Source of the DNA: Arthrobacter sp. NIO-1057
Lineage (GTDB): Bacteria; Actinomycetota; Actinomycetes; Actinomycetales; Micrococcaceae
Length of the DNA: 64,000 nt
Reading direction: 5' to 3'
NCBI RefSeq assembly: GCF_900094805.1
Contig: NZ_FMAT01000010.1
Span: 1 to 64,000 of the forward strand
A program made the position numbers and the translations under genes. The notes beneath the pieces are model-generated. The model ran no database searches, was not told the origin of the DNA, and saw nothing but the letters and a program-made list of their open reading frames with translations. Numbering within the stretch: the first letter of the stretch is position 1; the number at the start of each line of letters is the position of its first letter. Below, piece by piece: positions 60,500 to 64,000 of this stretch.

Positions 60500-61726
60500 A
60501 TGAAAGCCAAAGAAGCACGCCCCGGATTTGGGCTGCTGTCCATCCTGCTAGCTGCCGTAGGTATCGCACCACTGCTCAACTATGGGCTGAGCGCCACCAG
60601 TGATCTAGTGATCCGGGACTTGGGTCTTAGTGAATCACAGTTCGGCCTGCTGGCTACCGCCTGCTTTGGATGTGCGGCGATCGGCAATGTGGCTTTTGGG
60701 AAGTTCTCCGACAGGCAACCGGATTCCCGTTTGATGCTGATCATCTTTGGTACCGCGGCTTTGGCTATGGCCCTGGCTGCGGTGGACGCTGGCTACGTAA
60801 TGCTCTTGGCAGCCTCTGGAATTGCCGGTTTTGCCCAGTCATTTCCCAATGGCGTGACCAATCGAATCTTGGCCCAACGTGTTCCCAGCGCACAGCGCAT
60901 CACCTGGACCGGGATTAAGCAGTCTGGAGTTCAGGTCTCTCAATTGGTCGGTAGTCTCGGCTTCCCGATGCTGGCGGCGGTGATCGGCTGGCAAGGTGCT
61001 TCCTTGGCCGGTGCAGTGCTGGCAGCTGCCCTGGCGTTCTTTGCACTTCGCATTGTTAATGCCACACCTTTCCTCGCTTCCCCGGCTCCCAAGAAGAGCA
61101 GTCCGGTCACTGCAAAAACAAGCACACCAGTGGTCGATGAGGCCAGCTCTACTCGGTTCATCATTTACGCGCTCTGCCTCTTCGGGTTCATCAATGGTGT
61201 GGGTGTACAGGCCACCAACGTTTATCTGGCGCTCTTTGCGGTGCGTGAACTGGACTTCTCTCTGGTCGCTGGTGGACTGACTGCGGCGGTGGCCGGCATC
61301 GTGGGAGTCAGTGCGCGTGTTGGTTGGGGGCGCATGATGTCCCGTGGAGTTGCGGCGCCCAAGCTATTGCTTTTGCTGGCGGTTTTGGCCATGTGCGGTG
61401 GCGCAACCTTCTTGCTCGCTGGGCAATTACACTCATCGGTTCTGTTGTGGGTTGCAGTGGCATTGCATGGCGCTTCGGCGCTGGGTGTCTCGGTGGTGTT
61501 GATGGCGGGACTGCTTCGCGTGGTTCCGGCCAATCGTTTAGGCAGTGCTAGTGGTCTAGTTTCAGCTGGGCAATTTGGTGGCTTCACCGTAGGGCCTTTG
61601 GCCATGGGGCTCTTGGTAGGTTCTGCTGGTGGTTTCACGGCAGGATGGATTTGCGTCATCGGCGTTTATCTCTGTTGCACGGTGCTGGGCATCTTCTTGG
61701 TGCTGCGCGCAGCACGGAAGGCCTGA
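60500..61726 (+). CDS. MFS transporter
   Basis: The 408-residue permease has twelve hydrophobic segments, with LLSILLAAVGIAPLLNYGLSATSDLVIRDLGLSESQFGLLATACFGCAAIGNVAFGKFSDRQ at the start and a hydrophilic central loop (residues about 195-220, PKKSSPVTAKTSTPVVDEA). The ATG at 60500 has AAGG 6 nt upstream; the ATG at 60494 overlaps that site. An AraC-type regulator gene follows 3 bp later, so regulator and carrier are co-expressed. Substrate unknown. Confidence 0.85.
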   Translation: MKAKEARPGFGLLSILLAAVGIAPLLNYGLSATSDLVIRDLGLSESQFGLLATACFGCAAIGNVAFGKFSDRQPDSRLMLIIFGTAALAMALAAVDAGYVMLLAASGIAGFAQSFPNGVTNRILAQRVPSAQRITWTGIKQSGVQVSQLVGSLGFPMLAAVIGWQGASLAGAVLAAALAFFALRIVNATPFLASPAPKKSSPVTAKTSTPVVDEASSTRFIIYALCLFGFINGVGVQATNVYLALFAVRELDFSLVAGGLTAAVAGIVGVSARVGWGRMMSRGVAAPKLLLLLAVLAMCGGATFLLAGQLHSSVLLWVAVALHGASALGVSVVLMAGLLRVVPANRLGSASGLVSAGQFGGFTVGPLAMGLLVGSAGGFTAGWICVIGVYLCCTVLGIFLVLRAARKA

Positions 61727-61729
61727 ATC

Positions 61730-62128
61730 GTGGATACTCAAGTTCTGAAAGTTTTAGCGCATCTGCGACGGGCCAAAGATCTGATGGACCGTAACTATGA
61801 TCAACCGCTGGATGTCCCGGCGATGGCCAGCAAAGCGTTAATGTCTCCGGCACATTTTTCACGCGAGTTTAAGCGGGTTTATGGGGAGACGCCCTATTCT
61901 TATATGCTGACTCGTCGAATTGAGCGGGCCATGCATCTTTTGCGTTCCGGGGTGACGGTCACCGATACCTGCATGCAGGTGGGTTGGAGTTCTTTGGGGT
62001 CCTTCAGTTCACGTTTTACCGAGGTGGTGGGTGAAACGCCGACCGCTTATCGGGAACGTGCGCACCAGGACTCTGAACAGATCCCGGCCTGCATTGCCAA
62101 GATCTTATTGCGCCCCGCCAGATTCTGA
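61730..62128 (+). CDS. AraC-family regulator (DNA-binding domain only)
   Basis: The 132-residue product is essentially the C-terminal double helix-turn-helix of AraC proteins: LRRAKDLMDRNYDQPLDVPAMASKALMSPAHFSREFKRVYGETPYSYMLTRRIERAMHLLRSGVTVTDTCMQVGWSSLGSFSSRFTEVVGETPTAYRER. No effector domain, as in SoxS/MarA-like members. GTG start. It is coupled to the upstream MFS gene and followed by a VOC gene, forming a small operon. Confidence 0.9.
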   Translation: MDTQVLKVLAHLRRAKDLMDRNYDQPLDVPAMASKALMSPAHFSREFKRVYGETPYSYMLTRRIERAMHLLRSGVTVTDTCMQVGWSSLGSFSSRFTEVVGETPTAYRERAHQDSEQIPACIAKILLRPARF

Positions 62129-62175
62129 GCAGTTTTGAAGAAGCACGCATTGCGCTGCGTCCATAGGCTTTAGCC

Positions 62176-62592
62176 ATGACAAAGATTTCAGTTCAATACA
62201 TTCCCGTGACCGTGCTCGATGTTGATGAGGCGCTGACCTTCTACCGTGACGGCCTGGGCTTGCCCGTGGTCTCGGACGTGGCTAATGCTGGCTTCCGTTG
62301 GGTCAGCCTTGCGGTGCCTGGCCAAGAAGGCTTGAACCTGGTGCTCTCCGCTCCAGGCGCTGGACGCTCCGATGAGGATGCACAGGCTTTGGCTGAGCTT
62401 GTCGCCAAGGGCGCCTTGGGCGGTTTGGTGCTCAGCGTTGATGAGTTGGATCCCCTATTTGATTCCTTGAGTGCTTCGGGCGCGGAGGTTCTCCAAGAAC
62501 CCATGGATCAGCCGTGGGGACCGCGTGATTGTGCCTTCCGTGATCCTTCGGGAAATATGGTGCGCATCAATCAGGCAGTGAAGGGTCAGTAA
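62176..62592 (+). CDS. VOC-family (glyoxalase/bleomycin-resistance-like) protein
   Basis: The 138-residue protein has two beta-alpha-beta-beta-beta units: YIPVTVLDVDEALTFYRDGLGLPVVSDVANAGFRWVSLAVPG and GGLVLSVDELDPLFDSLSASGAEVLQEPMDQPWGPRDCAFRDPSGNMVRINQ. The second ends with the family RDPSGNxVRI motif. Role may be metal-dependent isomerase, dioxygenase-like or drug binding. Downstream of the AraC gene and 2 bp before the truncated DUF1801 gene, a frequent VOC partner. Confidence 0.87.
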   Translation: MTKISVQYIPVTVLDVDEALTFYRDGLGLPVVSDVANAGFRWVSLAVPGQEGLNLVLSAPGAGRSDEDAQALAELVAKGALGGLVLSVDELDPLFDSLSASGAEVLQEPMDQPWGPRDCAFRDPSGNMVRINQAVKGQ

Positions 62593-62594
62593 AA

Positions 62595-62921
62595 ATGAGC
62601 AGTGCAGAACAAGAGGGATTCAGCGCCGCCGAGAAGGCCGCCATGAAGGAACGTGCCGCCGAGGTACGTGCTCCCAAGAAGCGCATGACCAAGGAAGAAA
62701 AGGCTGCGCAGGCTCGCAAAGACGTTGAAGAGAAGATCGCTTCATTTGAAGGTAACGACAAGGTGCTCGCGGAAAAGCTGCATCAGATCATTACCAGCAC
62801 TGCCCCAGAATTAGAGCCGAAGACTTGGTATGGCATGCCCGCCTATGCTTTGGACGGGAAAATTCTCTGCTTCATTCAGGACGCCAAGAAGTTTGATGGC
62901 TCTTCAGAAATAAGAGTGTAA
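62595..62921 (+). pseudogene. DUF1801-family protein, C-terminally truncated
   Basis: The 108-residue product keeps the charged N-terminal extension (EKAAMKERAAEVRAPKKRMTKEEKAAQARKDVEEKIASFEGNDKVLAEKLHQII) and the start of the DUF1801 fold (PELEPKTWYGMPAYALDGKILCFIQDAKKF). Full-length relatives continue for about 35-40 residues with a segment ending in a WP-type motif; here the family sequence stops at KKF and is replaced by DGSSEIRV and a stop. The break coincides with GGCTCTTCAG at 62898, which recurs as part of an inverted repeat further on. Probably a disrupted gene. Confidence 0.65.
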
Positions 62922-62989
62922 CGACCTAAACCGGCTCTTCAGGATTGACCCTTCAATGGGTTCTGTAAAGGGGTCAATCCTGAAGAGCC
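62898..62989. repeat. Insertion-sequence-like inverted repeats beside the broken DUF1801 gene
   Basis: GGCTCTTCAG occurs at 62898-62907. A 19-base copy GGCTCTTCAGGATTGACCC lies at 62933-62951 and its perfect complement at 62971-62989, separated by 19 bp. Ends beginning GGCTCTTC are typical of ISL3-type elements in actinobacteria. No transposase and no 8-bp target duplication are seen, so this would be a relic or a minimal element; a plain terminator hairpin is the alternative. Confidence 0.45.
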
Positions 62990-63040
62990 CATTTGGTACG
63001 GCACAGATACTAGGTCTGCCCTGTAAATAGGTGTTAAAGC

Positions 63041-63082
63041 AACAAGCCGCGGAACCAGTTTCATCTGGTTCCGCGGCTTGTT
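63041..63082 (-). terminator. Terminator of clpC
   Basis: Perfect 18-bp stem AACAAGCCGCGGAACCAG (63041-63058) with 63065-63082, 6-nt loop, 17 bp beyond the clpC stop. The U-tract on the minus side is short (GCTTTAA). Confidence 0.8.
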
Positions 63083-63098
63083 CTTCGCTATTTAGAGG

Positions 63099-64000
63099 TT
63101 AGCTTTCCAGCGCAGCCGGTGCTGGCTCGCCTTCTAGCTGGCCCTGTCCACCTTCAGCGTGGAAGACGAACTTCTGGTCCGCTCCTTCGCCTTCGACGTC
63201 CACGGTGACCTTCTGTCCTGCGGTGATCTGGCCGAAGAGGATTCGCTCGGAGAGCTGATCTTCGATGTCGCGCTGGATGGTACGGCGTAGTGGACGGGCA
63301 CCCATTGCTGGGTCGTAGCCACGCTGTGCCAACAGGCTGCGGGCAGCCTGGGTCAGCTCGATGGTCATCTCGCGTTCCTTCAGGCGCTTGGCCAGGCGGC
63401 CAACGAACAGGTCGACGATCTCTTCGATCTCTTCCTGGTTCAGCTGCGGGAAGACCACGGTGTCATCAACACGGTTCAGGAATTCTGGGCGGAAGTGCTG
63501 ACGTAGCTCTTCCTGCACCTTGGCCTGCATGCGCTCATAACCGGTCTTGGTATCCGCGGCCGACTGGAAGCCGGTCATGACACCCTTAGAGATGTCGCGG
63601 GTACCGAGGTTGGTGGTCATGATGATGATGGTGTTCTTGAAGTCCACCACGCGGCCCTGGGAGTCGGTCAAGCGACCGTCTTCCAGAATCTGCAGCAGCG
63701 AGTTGAACAGGTCAGCGTGGGCCTTTTCAACCTCATCGAAGAGTACGACGGAGAACGGACGACGACGGACCTTCTCGGTCAGCTGTCCGCCTTCTTCGTA
63801 GCCGACGTAGCCTGGAGGGGCACCGAAGAGACGGGAAACGGTGTGCTTCTCCGAGTATTCGGACATGTCCAGGGTGATCAGCGCGTCTTCTTCACCGAAG
63901 AGGAACTCTGCCAGTGCCTTAGCCAGCTCGGTCTTACCCACACCGGTTGGACCGGCGAAGATGAACGAGCCGCCTGGGCGGTTTGGATCCTTCAGACCTG
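63099..64000 (-). CDS. clpC: ATP-dependent Clp protease ATPase ClpC, C-terminal part
   Basis: Unfoldase of the ClpCP protease. The window holds about the last 300 residues: the second AAA+ domain with [20 protein letters not shown] (Walker A), [54 protein letters not shown] (Walker B and pore loop), the NLGTRDI sensor 1 and [24 protein letters not shown] (sensor 2). The C-terminus ends in an acidic/Glu-Ala tail. The open frame continues past 64000, so the start is outside. Confidence 0.96.
   Translation of the reverse strand, partial: GLKDPNRPGGSFIFAGPTGVGKTELAKALAEFLFGEEDALITLDMSEYSEKHTVSRLFGAPPGYVGYEEGGQLTEKVRRRPFSVVLFDEVEKAHADLFNSLLQILEDGRLTDSQGRVVDFKNTIIIMTTNLGTRDISKGVMTGFQSAADTKTGYERMQAKVQEELRQHFRPEFLNRVDDTVVFPQLNQEEIEEIVDLFVGRLAKRLKEREMTIELTQAARSLLAQRGYDPAMGARPLRRTIQRDIEDQLSERILFGQITAGQKVTVDVEGEGADQKFVFHAEGGQGQLEGEPAPAALES

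Overview
The window is about 64 kb of an actinobacterial chromosome, most likely from the Micrococcaceae (Arthrobacter/Glutamicibacter group). The reasons are the 5' end of a 16S rRNA gene with an actinobacterial pre-16S leader, moderately high GC, and high-GC Gram-positive housekeeping genes (disA next to radA, mutY, clpC, pstSCAB, menG, PucR and DUF222-HNH proteins). The genus is inferred from a short 16S fragment and gene style, not from a search.

Layout. 0-0.8 kb: 16S rRNA 5' end (minus) with leader and promoter. 0.8-6 kb: EcsC-like protein, a secreted endonuclease/phosphatase-fold protein that seems to have lost its catalytic residues, a thiamine-diphosphate enzyme, and RNA ligase RtcB followed by a long structured 3' element. 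6.5-17.4 kb: the most interesting part, an apparent tricarboxylate-catabolism regulon made of an aconitase-family hydratase plus a eukaryotic-type NADP-isocitrate dehydrogenase paralogue (minus), an ACS-family MFS carrier, a beta-propeller lactonase and a GntR/FCD regulator (plus), then tctC, a universal stress protein gene, tctB and tctA (plus). Three nearly identical AT-rich palindromes sit at the predicted start points of the three transcripts, so the locus reads as one regulated system. 17.4-22.3 kb: flavin amine oxidase, APC permease and PucR regulator. 22.4-28.9 kb: DUF222-HNH protein, nitrilase-family amidase, Fe-S/FAD D-lactate dehydrogenase with a divergent GntR regulator, and a hypothetical.

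28.5-34.7 kb is visibly more GC-rich. It carries a persulfide-detoxification operon (CstB-like persulfide dioxygenase-rhodanese, rhodanese, TauE exporter, thioredoxin, CstR-type repressor) behind a promoter containing a CsoR/CstR-type palindrome, a small Cys-rich protein, a diaminopimelate dehydrogenase gene with a one-base frameshift, and a pyrimidine-dimer glycosylase-like gene. 34.7-39.3 kb: alcohol oxidation (DUF779, Zn-alcohol dehydrogenase, aldehyde dehydrogenase, GAF regulator). 39.5-46.6 kb: ArsR-AHSA1 pair, menG, ABC-F protein with a long leader, dienelactone hydrolase, tRNA-Lys and MFS. 46.9-53.7 kb: phosphate acquisition (DUF47/PiT low-affinity pair, pstSCAB with a PHO box). 53.7-64 kb: FUSC protein, radA, disA, mutY, DUF1206, N-acetylglutamate synthase-like GNAT, MFS-AraC-VOC, a truncated DUF1801 gene beside insertion-sequence-like inverted repeats, and the 3' part of clpC running off the window.

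No CRISPR array, prophage or intact transposase gene is visible. All functional names rest on motif recognition by eye; no database search was run.
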